The notes below the pieces were generated by a model. The model did no database searches and was not told where the DNA came from. It saw only the letters and a program-made list of their open reading frames with translations. Shown here in pieces: positions 1 to 8,600 of a stretch of 64,000 nt of DNA. The position numbers and the translations under genes were made by a program. Numbering within the stretch: the stretch's first letter is position 1; each line of letters opens with the position of its first letter. This stretch comes from Thermoanaerobaculia bacterium (GTDB lineage: Bacteria; Acidobacteriota; Thermoanaerobaculia; Multivoradales; J023): NCBI GenBank assembly GCA_030431255.1, contig JAUIJL010000024.1:1-64000 (forward strand). The letters are read 5' to 3'.

Positions 1-82
1 GCGCCAGGCCGGGTGTGGATACGCGGTTTTCTCGACATGTCCAATCCTCCATGGGTTGAGTGTGCGCAGGGCAGAGCTCTGC

Positions 83-216
83 GCTTCCAATAAAGCTTGG
101 ACGTAAAAACCTCCGTGAATTCTGCCCTGGCTCGAAGATTGTCGGGAGAACGTAAGATCGAAGCAGCAACGATGCTTCTAATAAAGCTTAGACGTAAAAG
201 CATCCGCGAATTCTGC
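83..216. repeat. Pair of 43-bp imperfect direct repeats
   Basis: Positions 83-125 and 174-216 match at about 38 of 43 bases and share cores such as AATAAAGCTT and GAATTCTGC. The first 233 bases hold no convincing gene on either strand. The pair lies just downstream of the truncated PadR partner, so it may be part of what replaced that gene. Seen directly; function unknown. Confidence 0.7.
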
Positions 217-233
217 ACGAAACGGAGATTTGT

Positions 234-341
234 TTAGGATTCGATGGAGTCGAAAAGGTGCCACGTAGATTCGGAAGCAGCGTGGATCCGAAGGCGAAGC
301 CGTTGATCTGTCCGGTCTGTTGGATCTTGAGAGTCGGTCAT
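234..341 (-). pseudogene. Truncated 35-codon remnant of the PadR partner gene
   Basis: An ATG at 341-339 lies 10 bases past the PadR stop and has a good ribosome-binding site (AGGTGAG, about four bases before the ATG). The frame reads MTDSQDPTDRTDQRLRLRIH and ends after 35 codons at 234. Its last third is the translation of a type A repeat copy (257-272, read as STWHLF). PadR genes are usually followed by the membrane protein or ABC permease they control. I infer that this is the start of such a gene, lost by deletion or rearrangement at the repeat. It could instead be a chance short ORF, but the strong RBS and tight spacing argue against that. Confidence 0.5.
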
Positions 342-351
342 GGCGCTCACC

Positions 352-720
352 TCATGCCTCGGAGGGTTGGGTGACGAGGGCCACGGCCCGGACAAAGGCC
401 TGCCATCGGCGCTGCTCTGCGGCCAGCGCCCGGCTGCCCTCAGGGGTCAGCCGGTAAAACCGCCGCCGCCGTTCTCCGGCTTTTTCCACCCAACGTCCGG
501 CAATCCAACCCCGCTCTTCGAGTCGGTTGAGCAGGGGATAGAGTGACGCGACGCGAAAGTCCAACACGCCCTCGGACCGACTCTCGATCAGCTTGGCGAT
601 TTCATAACCATGACGGTCCCGGTGCTCGAGCAATGAGAGCACCAACATCTCGGCAGCGGCCTTTTTCTTTTCGGGGGTGGCGCTCGGATTGTCGGCGCTG
701 GAAGGGTCGGCTATGGGCAT
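352..720 (-). CDS. PadR-family transcriptional regulator
   Basis: 122 residues, the usual size of a compact PadR regulator. The winged-helix core reads AAAEMLVLSLLEHRDRHGYE, then SLYPLLNRLEERGWI and a wing with YRLTPEGSRAL. Family knowledge: PadR proteins are dimeric repressors that often control a neighbouring membrane protein or efflux gene. The start was set at 720 because AGGAG lies eight bases upstream; the open frame runs further upstream, but only through repeat DNA. The gene that should follow is truncated (234-341). Two palindromic sites upstream (782-835) are plausible autoregulatory operators. Confidence 0.9.
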   Translation of the reverse strand: MPIADPSSADNPSATPEKKKAAAEMLVLSLLEHRDRHGYEIAKLIESRSEGVLDFRVASLYPLLNRLEERGWIAGRWVEKAGERRRRFYRLTPEGSRALAAEQRRWQAFVRAVALVTQPSEA

Positions 721-781
721 CGGTGGGTCTCCTGGTGCGTTTCGAGGTCGGTGTGACGAGGTGCAACCTGGCTGTCCACAC

Positions 782-835
782 ACATACTGTATGTCTATAC
801 GTTGCGTGGGTATATATTGTTGCACGATATATGTA
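782..835. promoter_or_regulatory. Two dyads upstream of the PadR gene
   Basis: 782-794 is the palindrome ACATACTGTATGT, symmetrical except for its centre base. 811-835 contains a second dyad with arms TATATTGT and ACGATATA around TGC (7 of 8 pairs). PadR operators are typically AT-rich dyads of the ATGT/ACAT type, and the stretch is unusually AT-rich for this window. Both lie 60-115 bases upstream of the PadR start, so autoregulation is a reasonable inference. Confidence 0.5.
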
Positions 836-894
836 GATTTGAGAGCGATGCTTCTATCTGGCTTCTTTGGCCCTTGAGCCGGCCGCGGTCGGGA

Positions 895-1009
895 GGTGCC
901 ACGTAGTTTCCGACCGGGAGGTGCCACATAGTTTTTGAAGGTGCGGATTCCGAAGGTGCCACATAGTTTCTGAGACCGGATTTCCGAAGGTGCCACGTAG
1001 TTTCCGAGA
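895..1009. repeat. Type A repeat cluster (4 copies)
   Basis: Copies of GGTGCCACGTAGTTTCCGAG or close variants start at 895, 920, 955 and 989, with a decayed fragment near 940. Two copies have CATAG instead of CGTAG. Together with the PadR dyads this fills the 447-base gap between the PadR start (720) and the methyltransferase start (1168). I see no gene in the gap. The open frame that runs through it on the minus strand is only repeat translation. Confidence 0.85.
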
Positions 1010-1120
1010 TCGCTTCCCGCGTTCTTCCTCAATTTGGAATTGCATCGTCATGGGCGGCATGGAATCGTTGGTGCACGATGTCGTCTTGATGATTTGGGGC
1101 GGCGCGCTATGGGGCCTGCT

Positions 1121-1134
1121 AAGTGCCTGGCACC
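1121..1134 (-). repeat. Type C repeat core, inverted
   Basis: AAGTGCCTGGCACC is the exact reverse complement of the first 14 bases of the type C repeat found three times in the GH3 gene (30601-30686). It is followed by a short duplicated CACCGACTCTCGG, and lies 34 bases upstream of the methyltransferase start. Confidence 0.6.
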
Positions 1135-1167
1135 GACTCTCGGGCACCGACTCTCGGCCGATCCCAC

Positions 1168-1776
1168 ATGAAACCCAAAGACCTCGCCAAAAGCTACGAC
1201 CGTCTCGCAGACCATTGGAACAGCGACGACTTCCCGCGTTCGAACGGCATCGAGCAGCACGAGCGGGCCGTGGCTTTCGTAGAATCGAAGGGGCGCGCCT
1301 TGGACGTCGGCTGCGGCAGCAGCGGACGGCTCATCGATCTCCTGCAGGGTCACGGCTTCGAGGTGCAAGGTGTCGAGCTCTCCGATCGAATGATCGAGCT
1401 GGCACGGCAACGTCATCCGTCGGTGACCTTTCATCACGCGGATATTTGCCGCTGGAAACTACCCGGCACCTACGATTTCATCACCGCTTGGGACAGCATT
1501 TGGCACATCCCATTGGCCGAGCAGGAGCCCGTGCTGAGCAAGCTCTGCCAGGGTCTCAACCCCGGAGGCGTCTTCATCTTCACCACCGGGGGCTTGGACG
1601 AGCCGACGGAGAAAACCGACTCGGCCATGGGACCTCCGATGTATTACAGCTTGATCGGCATCCCCAACATCTTGAAGCTCTTGTCCGAGTCGGGATGTGT
1701 GTGTCGGCACCTGGAATACGATCAATACCCCGAGCTGCACGTCTACATCGTCGCCCAAAAGCTCGACCCGAAATAG
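1168..1776 (+). CDS. Class I SAM-dependent methyltransferase
   Basis: 202 residues. Motif I is ALDVGCGSSGRL (about residues 44-55), followed by GVELSDRMIELA, which binds the SAM ribose, and an ITAWDSIWHIP segment at motif IV. These mark a Rossmann-fold methyltransferase of the Methyltransf_11/25 type. The substrate cannot be told from sequence. The start MKPKDLAKSYDRLA was chosen because the longer frame upstream is repeat DNA. It is probably the first gene of a run with the VOC protein (9-base gap) and the AlkD-like gene. Confidence 0.85.
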   Translation: MKPKDLAKSYDRLADHWNSDDFPRSNGIEQHERAVAFVESKGRALDVGCGSSGRLIDLLQGHGFEVQGVELSDRMIELARQRHPSVTFHHADICRWKLPGTYDFITAWDSIWHIPLAEQEPVLSKLCQGLNPGGVFIFTTGGLDEPTEKTDSAMGPPMYYSLIGIPNILKLLSESGCVCRHLEYDQYPELHVYIVAQKLDPK

Positions 1777-1785
1777 GAGCCTGCG

Positions 1786-2265
1786 ATGCCTGAAGCCACC
1801 AAAGTGACACCTTTCCTGATGTTCAACGACCAATTGGAGGCCGCGATCGAGCTTTACACCTCGGTCTTCCCGGACTCGGAAGTGCGCAACTCAGCCCGTT
1901 CCGGCCCAAACGGTCCACTGGTCTCCGCTGAATTCGTGGTGGGCGGTCAAACCTTCAAGGGCTTTAACGGTGGCCCCCACTTCGGGTTCTCAGAGGGCTC
2001 TTCCCTATTCGTCGACTGCGAGGATCAAGAGGAAGCCGACCAATATTGGGACCGGCTCGTGGAGGCCGGCGCGGAACCCGGGCAGTGCGGTTGGATCAAA
2101 GATCCGTTCGGCCTTTCCTGGCAGATCGTGCCGCGACGGTTCATGGAGCTGGTCGGTGACGAGGACCCGGTCAAGGTGAAAGCAGTGATGGACGCCATGA
2201 TGACCATGGGCAAGCTGGATATCGCGACTCTAGAAAAAGCCTACTCGGAGGCGGCTGGCTCTTGA
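1786..2265 (+). CDS. VOC-fold protein, PhnB/3-demethylubiquinone methyltransferase-like
   Basis: 159 residues. TPFLMFNDQLEAAIELYTSVFP is the classic start of the PhnB-type vicinal-oxygen-chelate family (quoted here as TPFLMFNDQLEAAIEL then YTSVFP), and CGWIKDPFGLSWQIVPRRFME is the conserved C-terminal strand-helix. Despite its name in databases this family is not proven to methylate; members are glyoxalase-fold proteins of mostly unknown substrate. AGGAG sits 7 bases before the ATG. Cotranscription with the upstream methyltransferase is likely from the 9-base spacing. Confidence 0.85.
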   Translation: MPEATKVTPFLMFNDQLEAAIELYTSVFPDSEVRNSARSGPNGPLVSAEFVVGGQTFKGFNGGPHFGFSEGSSLFVDCEDQEEADQYWDRLVEAGAEPGQCGWIKDPFGLSWQIVPRRFMELVGDEDPVKVKAVMDAMMTMGKLDIATLEKAYSEAAGS

Positions 2266-2286
2266 GATCCGCGACGCGGCGTTGAG

Positions 2287-3000
2287 ATGTCGGATCCGAT
2301 GGATATAGATCAGGTGCTCAAAGAGCTCGAAGCCTTGGCCGATCCCGAGAAGATCGGCATGAAGGCCCAAAAGTTCGGCATCCATGCCGAGCATTCCCTT
2401 GGAATCCTGCACAAGGATTTGAAGGTCTTGGCCAAGGGGATCGGCCGGAACGACGCGCTGGCGCTCCAGCTCTACGACACTGGAATCTACGAAGCTAGGC
2501 TTTTGTGCAGCAAGATCTACGATCCGAAGCTCGTCACCGAGCAGCAGATGGACCGATGGGTCCAGGATTTCGAGAATTGGGAGATCTGCGACTCTTTTTG
2601 CATGGGGCTGTTCACCAAGAGCGCCCATGCGCTGCCGAAGGCCATGGCTTGGTCGGAGGCTGAAGGGGAATTCGTCAAACGGGCGGGTTTTGCCGTCATG
2701 GCCGCCTACGGATTCGCGGATAAAACATCGGGCAATGAGGTCTTCGAGTCGTTTTTTGTGCCCATTGAGCGGGAAGCGTGGGATGAACGGGTTTATGTCA
2801 AAAAGGCCGTCAATTGGGCCTTGCGGAATGTCGGCAAGAGAAATGTGGATCTAAAAGTTCAGGCGATCCGGGTCGCTCGACGGATCTTGGAAATGGACAG
2901 CAAGTCGGCGCGGTGGATCGCCAAAAACGCCCTGCAAGAGCTCGAAAAACCCGGTGTCAGGATGTCGGATTACCCGAGGAGCATCTATCGACCGCAATAG
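2287..3000 (+). CDS. DNA alkylation repair enzyme, AlkD-like
   Basis: 237 residues built from helical HEAT-like repeats. The segment MDRWVQDFENWEICDS carries the Trp and Asp that in AlkD contact and excise the alkylated base, and VNWALRNVGKRN is the conserved C-terminal motif with the DNA-contacting Arg. Family knowledge: AlkD glycosylases remove N3- and N7-alkylpurines without base flipping. It follows the VOC gene by 21 bases and is probably part of the same transcript, but the three products have no obvious shared pathway. Confidence 0.85.
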   Translation: MSDPMDIDQVLKELEALADPEKIGMKAQKFGIHAEHSLGILHKDLKVLAKGIGRNDALALQLYDTGIYEARLLCSKIYDPKLVTEQQMDRWVQDFENWEICDSFCMGLFTKSAHALPKAMAWSEAEGEFVKRAGFAVMAAYGFADKTSGNEVFESFFVPIEREAWDERVYVKKAVNWALRNVGKRNVDLKVQAIRVARRILEMDSKSARWIAKNALQELEKPGVRMSDYPRSIYRPQ

Positions 3001-3084
3001 CCACATGAAATGGCTTGCTGATGCGTATGGATGTCATGAGTTGGAAATCCGCTCCGAATCCCGAATTCAAATCAAGGAGACGAT

Positions 3085-3348
3085 ATGTCGCTCAGCTCAC
3101 ATCTCAAGATCGCCGTGGAATCCATTCGTTGCTTCACCGACGACGGCAAGCTCGACGTCGGTGAGCTGAATTATTTGTTGGGCTTGGCGAAGGCCGACGG
3201 CCACGTGGACGATGAGGAAAAGCGCGTGCTGGTGAGCATCATGACCAAGGCCACTGAAGCCGGGGTGGACGCGGGCACCGCGAGGAGGATTCGTCAGGTT
3301 ACGGAGGAGCTGGGTTTGTCTGCCCCGAGCACCCGGCGCCGAATCTGA
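3085..3348 (+). CDS. Small TerB-like acidic protein
   Basis: 87 residues with a strong RBS (AAGGAGAC). The segment LNYLLGLAKADGHVDDEEKR followed by VLVSIMTKA resembles the core helices of TerB/TerB-N type domains (acidic DGxVDxEE motif that can bind divalent metal). It is much shorter than a full TerB domain (about 140 residues), so this is either a minimal member or only a look-alike. It lies 84 bases after the AlkD-like gene. Function unknown. Confidence 0.6.
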   Translation: MSLSSHLKIAVESIRCFTDDGKLDVGELNYLLGLAKADGHVDDEEKRVLVSIMTKATEAGVDAGTARRIRQVTEELGLSAPSTRRRI

Positions 3349-3385
3349 CGCCCGTAAAGTGGGCGGCCGCACCCTCACCCTCGCT

Positions 3386-3643
3386 CTATGACTCCGACTT
3401 TCTTCGTGCCGATCTTTGGCGGGCCTGGTAGGCTTCGAAATTCGCCCGGTCCCAGTCTTCCCGCTGTTTTTGGAGCTCCTCGATCGACTTGTGTTTGTAG
3501 ACGCCAGGGGGATAGCTGGGCTGTAGTGTTCGGCTTGCGAAGCCCCAGACCCGTTCGATGGCGCGAAAGAGCTCAGGGCTGCCGGCCTCTCGCCAGGTGT
3601 TCCCTTCCATTTCCTCCACGCTGCGATATTTTTTGATCGGCAT
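3386..3643 (-). CDS. Small partner protein of a nucleotidyltransferase
   Basis: 85 residues, charged, beginning MPIKKYRSVEEMEGNTWREA and ending in a basic tail. Its ATG overlaps the stop of the upstream nucleotidyltransferase reading frame (TGATG at 3645-3641), so the two were translationally coupled. I recall similar small proteins beside AbiEii-type nucleotidyltransferases, which suggests one half of a toxin-antitoxin-like or nucleotidyl-transfer module. This partner is intact although the nucleotidyltransferase is broken. The function is inferred from context only. Confidence 0.6.
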   Translation of the reverse strand: MPIKKYRSVEEMEGNTWREAGSPELFRAIERVWGFASRTLQPSYPPGVYKHKSIEELQKQREDWDRANFEAYQARQRSARRKSES

Positions 3644-3965
3644 CAGCGGTCTTCCAGCTCGAATCGAAGCTTCAAGCGCTCGGCGTCGCCCCAGTCCTGA
3701 GGCCGAACCGTGGATTTTTTCATCTCGTAAAGGGTCCGCGGAGTGACCACCGTCCGATTTCGTCTAGGTTGGGGTCGTCGAAGACCGCTCTGAGGGCGTC
3801 TTTGAGCTTTTCTATATTGTCGTGATCCGGAGCAATGAAGAGATCGAGATCTTCAGTGGCTCGGGCCAAACCATGAAGGTTGAGAGCGACGCCGCCGAAG
3901 ATCGAGTAGTGCACTCCTTTTGCCTCCAAGGCCGCAAGAATTTTTTTGGTGATGTGATAATCCAT
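3643..3965 (-). pseudogene. Nucleotidyltransferase (AbiEii-like) with internal deletion and frameshift
   Basis: The N-terminal frame from 3965 reads MDYHITKKILAALEAKGVHY, then FGGVALNLHGLARATEDLDL. This is the GG...DLDL nucleotidyltransferase signature. After DDPNLDEIG it runs into 11 non-family residues and stops at 3720. In the next frame, 3750-3643 encodes VVTPRTLYEMKKSTVRPQDW and then GDAERLKLRFELEDR, the usual C-terminus of the same family. Family members are about 170-180 residues; the two halves total about 106. So roughly 70 central codons were lost and the ends are out of frame. Inactive as read. Confidence 0.8.
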
Positions 3966-4110
3966 TTATTTAACCGTCGGCTGAGGTCTATTTTACCGCA
4001 GAAGCCGGTGCGGTCATTGGTGTGGCTTCACCCTTGCTGGGGCGACCTCCTCCGATCCACCGGCGGAGCCCGGGCGTTGATCCGGATCTTGGAGAGACAG
4101 ACCTGAAAAA

Positions 4111-4165
4111 GGTGCCACGCAAATTCTGAGACCGTCCCTGAAAAGGTGCCACGTAGTTTCTGAGA
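4111..4165. repeat. Two type A repeat copies
   Basis: Copies begin at 4111 (diverged: GGTGCCACGCAAATTCTGAG) and 4145 (GGTGCCACGTAGTTTCTGAG). They sit in the 274-base gap between the nucleotidyltransferase start and the glycine-repeat gene. No gene was seen in the rest of that gap. Confidence 0.8.
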
Positions 4166-4239
4166 CCGGTAGAACGTCAACGACCGGGTCGCGAAGTGGG
4201 CGGGTCAGGTCCGCAGCAATGAGTTGTTAGGCTGACCGT

Positions 4240-4668
4240 TCATTCTCCCGGCTCCACTGTATGTATACCGGCCGTGGTTCCTCCGACGGCCAGATAGCCT
4301 GCTGCTGCGCCACCAAGAGCAACGATCCCAAGGGCTGCTCCGCCCATGGACACCAGGCCTACCGCGACGCCACCCATCGCAACGAGACCAGTGCTGACGC
4401 CACCCATGGAGAAGACGCCCGTCGCCCGACCTCCCATCGCGAATACACCTTTAGCCACGCCGCCGAGGGCTATGAACCCCGTTGCTCTTCGCCCAAGAGC
4501 AAGGACGCCACGTGCGCTGTCGCCGACTGCAATGACACCGTGAGCGCTGGGTTCGGTGTCTTCGAGAGTGTCGTGCCCCACTGCAACTGAAAGCAGGGGT
4601 AGCTTGCCGACGCGGAGCTCCGATTCATGCCGGAAGCTCTTTCCGGGCCCTCGTGCTTCTTGGTTCAT
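4240..4668 (-). CDS. Glycine/alanine decapeptide-repeat protein
   Basis: 142 residues. After a charged N-terminus of about 40 residues it consists of nine or ten tandem repeats of about 10 residues of the form GVxALGGxAxG (for example GFIALGGVAKGVFAMGG). The strict alternation of small and hydrophobic residues suggests a beta-solenoid or a repeat-built membrane/surface layer; no signal peptide is visible. I do not recognise a named family. The start at 4668 lacks a strong RBS, so it may be off. Type A repeats lie on both sides of the gene. Confidence 0.6.
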   Translation of the reverse strand: MNQEARGPGKSFRHESELRVGKLPLLSVAVGHDTLEDTEPSAHGVIAVGDSARGVLALGRRATGFIALGGVAKGVFAMGGRATGVFSMGGVSTGLVAMGGVAVGLVSMGGAALGIVALGGAAAGYLAVGGTTAGIHTVEPGE

Positions 4669-4682
4669 ACGGATCAGTTTAG

Positions 4683-5201
<519 letters not shown>

Positions 5202-5212
5202 CTGTCCCCCAG

Positions 5213-5566
5213 ATGAAATTCAAGCTCGATGAGAACCTGCCTACGGAAGCCGTTGCGGTTCTCCTAGAAGCGGGCCACGATGCGATGTCCGTCCTCGATC
5301 AGGATCTCGGCGGAGAGGCCGACGATAGGATTGCTGAAATCTGCCTCGCCGAAAATCGAGTGCTCCTAACCTTTGATATCGATTTTGCGAATATCCGGAC
5401 CTACCCACCATGCGATTTTGGTGGGATTGTTGTGTTTAGACTTGTTACGCAGGAGAAAGCTCATCTCACTGAGATCTTGAACAAGCTTTTAGAGATTCTA
5501 GAGACTGCTTCTCCAGCAAGACAGCTCTTGATCGTTGAGGAAGATCGAATCCGAATTCGAGAATAA
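5213..5566 (+). CDS. DUF5615 PIN-like toxin
   Basis: 117 residues. MKFKLDENLPTEAVAVLLEA carries the first acidic cluster (DEN), and RVLLTFDIDFANI carries the second acidic motif (LTxDxDF). Both are typical of DUF5615 PIN-fold nucleases. With the DUF433 gene 11 bases upstream it forms a complete type II toxin-antitoxin module. Active-site acids are present, so it is probably functional. The local sequence is less GC-rich than flanking genes, compatible with recent transfer. Confidence 0.9.
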   Translation: MKFKLDENLPTEAVAVLLEAGHDAMSVLDQDLGGEADDRIAEICLAENRVLLTFDIDFANIRTYPPCDFGGIVVFRLVTQEKAHLTEILNKLLEILETASPARQLLIVEEDRIRIRE

Positions 5567-5696
5567 CTCCTTGTGGCAAGAAAAGGTTGTCTGCGGGCCC
5601 TCCAACGTGCGGCCTCAGCGCCGATCTGACGACAACGACCATCGACACCAACGCGGCGGTCGAGCCAGGCTCGATCAGCCGGGCTCGACCGATGAC

Positions 5697-8600
5697 TCAA
5701 TTCCCGACCACCGACGACCAGGCGCTGACGTCGCCGCTTTCGAAACCATCCTCGAACACACCCCAATCCACCGGCGGAGCCCCAGCGCTGATGCGGTCCA
5801 AGCTGTTGAGGAACGCGATCAGCTGATCGCGCTCAGCCTGGCTGACGCCGAGGGCCACCCGATGGGGTGACGCTTGGACGGCGTCGTCCGCGGTGCCGAC
5901 GGTGAGGTCGTCCAAGCCGATGTCCGAAAACGCGGTGGTGATCAGCTCGATTTGCACCGAGTTGACGGCTCCGGCGTTCAGGGGCACGTTGTCGAAGGCC
6001 ATGCGTTCCCATTGGAAGTGCACGGTTTCCGAGTCGAAATCCCGATCCTCGATCACCGCGCCGTTCACCCGCAGCCGCAGGGTGCCCGAATTTGTGGGCC
6101 AATAGCGCAGCTCGAGCCGACCGAGGCCGCCGGAGCCGCCGTCGACGTTGTCGAGGGTGACCGACGCACCCGGACCGCCCAGCTGCACCATGTTGCCGTG
6201 GAACGAGCTGTCTTGGTTGATCGACGGGAAACCCGGCAGATCCGCGTCGCCGGCGAAGGTGCCCAGCTCGAGCTGGTAGACCGTGCCGCCGACGGCTGAG
6301 AACACCTCTTCCAGGGTGGCGGCAGAGCCGTCGTGCAGGTAGGGCGCGCCGTCGAAAATGCCGAGCAGCGTCGGTGTGTCGATGCCCGTGAGGGGCTCAC
6401 CCAGGCGTTGGCCGGAGCTGGTGCGCAGCGTGCCGACGTTGTGCAGGGTGGCGGTGCCGAGGGTGCTGTCGGTGAATTCGGCTTGTGGGAGGTGGCAGGT
6501 GCCGCAGCCCAGGTTTTCGAAGACCGTGGCACCGAGCTGGGCGTCGGCATTCAGCCCGCCGCCGCCCGTGCGATGGGGGCTGCGACCGAATCGGTCGGCG
6601 CCCAGGGAGGTCAAATAGGCGGCCAGCTCGTCCAGCTCCTGGCTGCGGCCGGCGTTGGTTGCGCCGAGGGGCGGATTGGCGGTTTCGCCGTCGGGCAGGA
6701 AGCCTTTGCCGCCGAATTGGAATTGAATGTCGTTGACGAAATCCTGGATCTCGTTGAAATTCGCCGTCCAATGCACGTTGCCGTGACCCATACCCGCGCG
6801 TCCGTTGAGGGCGGTGGTATTGCGCAGACCTTCACCCCGCTGGGTGAAATCCCACACCCGGCCGTCGTGACCGCCGTCGAGATGACAGCTGGCGCAAGAG
6901 ATATATCCCTCGAAGCTCATCTCGTTCTGGCCGTCGACCGCGTTGCCCGCGAAGTAGAAGTGGGTTTTGCCCGCCAGCACGGCGCTGGGCAGCAGCTCGC
7001 CCGCCACCGTGGCGACCGTGGAATCGTTGACCGTGCGATCACCGCTGGCGAAGAAATCCGTCAACGACAGGCTGGTCAGGGAACGTCCGAGGAAGCTCTT
7101 GATCCACAATCGATCATTCGACGGATCCAACAACAGGCCTTGGGGGGCGCCGCCAGAGCTGTCGAATCGCCAAGTTGAGCTGCGTCCACCGCCGTCGCGG
7201 ATCGCCAGGTCGTCGAAAACGGCCACGGTGTCGTTGCCTTGGAGGGTGACGAATACGTAATCCCCGGCGGGGGAGAAGACCATCGCCGACGGGGAGTCGG
7301 AGTTGTCGATATCGATCCGCGCCCGCGACGAGCCCGTGCCGCCGACGTTGGGCTCGAAGGGGTTGTCGGGATTGCTCAAATCGATGCGTCCCAGCACCGA
7401 GCGCACCGTCGAATCCGGGGACATGGGCAAGTTGAGGTCGGTGTCTTGACGGAAGAAGAGACCGCGGTTGGTGTCGGCCTTGATCGCCGTGAACCAGAGC
7501 CAATCCTGCTGCGGGCTGAGCACCAGGCTCGAAACGTAGTTGGGCACGCCCGGACCATCGGAGCCGCCGGCGTCCAGGCCACGCTCGCCCCGATCCCGCA
7601 GAAGATCGATGGTCCGGGTCAAGGTCATGGACGCGGTATCGACCTCCCAAATTTCACCGTGGTGCTCTTTGGAGATGAAGCGAGCGACATAGGCGCGGCT
7701 GCCGTCGCCGGTCACCGCCATGGCCCCGGCGAATGGGCCGAGATCCACGGCGCCGTCGGGGTTGAAGGTGCCGGTGTCGAAGCGCAGCAATTGGCCGTTG
7801 GACGGGGAGCCCGTGCTGCGGCCTCGGGTGGTGACGTAGGCGTTGGATCCTTGGACCACGACCGCTTGGGGTTGGGATCCCCAGCCCAGGTCGAGGTCCG
7901 CCAGCAGCGCTCCGGCGTGCGAAAGCACGAGCAGCGCATCGCTGTCGCGGGCGGCGACCCATGCGTTGCCGTGTCCGTCGACATCGACGGACACGGGATC
8001 GACGGTTTCGCTGGTATTCAGCAGGGATCTTAGGTCGATGGTTTGTAAGAGGGCCTGGGTGTCGGCGTCGACCCGGGCCACGGAATCGTTGTCCGGATTC
8101 ACGGTCCACACCACCCGGCGGACGTCGTCTAATGCCAGCTGCGACGAATGGGACGGCAACGGTCCTGCGACCGGCTCCACCACGCTGACGGTCAAGATCT
8201 GCGAGACCACGGAGTGGCTGCCGTCGGGTTTGAGGTCGCGCACCTGCACCTTGACGGAGTAGTGCCCCGACTCGGTGTAGGTGTGGGCAGCCACGGACGC
8301 CGCGGCCCAATCCCGTGCCGGTGAGCCGTCGCCGAAGGTGAGCTTGTATTCGAGGGAGTCGCTCTCGGGGTCGGTGGCGAAAACGGAGAAGTCGATCTCC
8401 TCACCGGGGGCCGCCGGAACAGTGTCGGCCGCCACGTTGGAAATCACGGGCGAGCCGTTGCCGCCCGCCACACCGCTGCCGGTGGAGAAGGTGAATGAAT
8501 AACCTTCGATGCCGTTGTTGGACGCGTCGCGGATGCCGTCGGCGACCACCACCAGCTCGTAGGTGGTGTCGGTCGCAAGATATTGCTTGGGCGTGACGGT

